The notes under the pieces are model-generated. The model did no database searches. It saw only the letters and a program-made list of their open reading frames with translations, and had not been told where the DNA came from. A program made the translations under genes and the position numbers. DNA of 64,000 bases, from positions 17,067 to 81,066 of the forward strand of contig NZ_NEUE01000135.1 in assembly GCF_002910905.1 (NCBI RefSeq), given 5' to 3'. The DNA is from Streptomyces sp. SM11. GTDB lineage: Bacteria; Actinomycetota; Actinomycetes; Streptomycetales; Streptomycetaceae. Shown piece after piece: positions 63,661-64,000 of this stretch (the first letter of the stretch is position 1; every line of letters begins with the position of its first letter).

Positions 63661-64000
63661 ATGAGCCGTCTCCCGGCCCTGCGCCGGGCGGCGGTACGGG
63701 AGTGGGGCCGGCTGTGCACGAACGTACGGCGGGGACTGGCCGGACATGGGGCGCGGGCGCTTCCACTGACGCTGACCGCGGTGGCGCTGACCGCGACCGT
63801 CCAGGTGACGCAGAACCAGGCGTGGGGCTACCGGCCGGTGCAGAACCTCGGTGCCGTACGGGCCGAGGACCCGCTGTGGCTCGCCCTCCTGCGTACCCCG
63901 TTGTCGCTGTTCGTGCCCGCGCTCGACCTGCCGGTGTGGGGTGCGCTGGCCCAGATCCTGCTGGTGTTCGGCATCGCGGAGGTGTGCCTGGGGCGGTGGC
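63661..64000 (+). CDS. N-terminal part of a multi-pass membrane protein (3' truncated by window edge)
   Basis: The frame runs open to the window end. ATG at 63661 follows GAGGAGAG. The 113 visible residues include one hydrophobic helix after a basic region (LPLTLTAVALTATVQVT), an amphipathic loop with TQNQAWGYRPVQNLGAV, and a second helix. It may belong to a rhomboid-like or MprF-like membrane family, but I cannot identify it with confidence. Confidence 0.62.
   Translation, partial: MSRLPALRRAAVREWGRLCTNVRRGLAGHGARALPLTLTAVALTATVQVTQNQAWGYRPVQNLGAVRAEDPLWLALLRTPLSLFVPALDLPVWGALAQILLVFGIAEVCLGRW

Overview
The window reads as chromosomal DNA of a Streptomyces species. It has very high G+C with strong G/C at third codon positions, many GTG and TTG starts, purine-rich ribosome sites, long perfect GC hairpins in place of U-tailed terminators, and a gene order I recognise from the S. 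coelicolor core chromosome (bfr/bfd, DAHP synthase, trpEG, macRS, glkA, trpD, qcrCAB, ctaCDF, nadA, pspA, cobU/cobT). Much of the order also matches the mycobacterial segment from aroG through plsC, the ArsA-like gene, fadD, pimB, NlpC/P60, trpD, qcr and cta to adoK and the HesB gene. It is therefore mostly vertically inherited housekeeping DNA, with no phage, plasmid, CRISPR array, rRNA or tRNA seen. LAYOUT 1-17.6 kb: the PASTA tail of a PknB-type kinase, endonuclease IV and a molybdopterin oxidoreductase; a convergent iron pair (bacterioferritin and its ferredoxin, with an iron box); divergent aromatic genes (class II DAHP synthase; a tryptophan leader peptide plus attenuator before a fused anthranilate synthase); the MacRS two-component system; a lipid acyltransferase, an esterase, ROK glucokinase, and an ArsA-like/SRPBCC pair. 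LAYOUT 17.9-29 kb: acyl-CoA ligase, the phosphatidylinositol mannosyltransferase PimB beside a GT87-type membrane protein, a zinc-peptidase-like lipoprotein, two NlpC/P60 wall hydrolases (one under a c-di-AMP riboswitch), an NYN-domain protein, a rhomboid protease and a stand-alone Lrp ligand domain. LAYOUT 29-47 kb: a desulfurase-like class V aminotransferase under a SAM-IV riboswitch, trpD, the complete aerobic respiratory branch (ctaE-qcrCAB and ctaCDF), an L,D-transpeptidase, a cysteine desulfurase-TusA fusion, adenosine kinase, ErpA and NadA. LAYOUT 48-64 kb: a TPR protein whose 5' end lies in a long palindromic repeat element, a start-less DUF397 remnant, an RND transporter with a two-component system next to PspAA/PspA, DUF3043, a methyltransferase, an HtrA-like lipoprotein, cobU (with an N-terminal extension), a second MITE-like element, cobT, and the start of a membrane protein. 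HOW THE GENES WORK TOGETHER: three themes recur. (1) Respiration with its metal and sulfur supply: bc1, aa3, bacterioferritin, ErpA, desulfurases, quinolinate synthase. (2) Envelope maintenance: PknB, PimB, NlpC/P60, L,D-transpeptidase, PspA, RND, HtrA. (3) Aromatic and cobalamin biosynthesis. The clearest non-coding elements are the trp attenuator, a SAM-IV riboswitch, a c-di-AMP (ydaO) riboswitch, an iron box, a three-half-site palindrome before nadA, a palindrome spanning the ctaE start codon, and two inverted-repeat elements.
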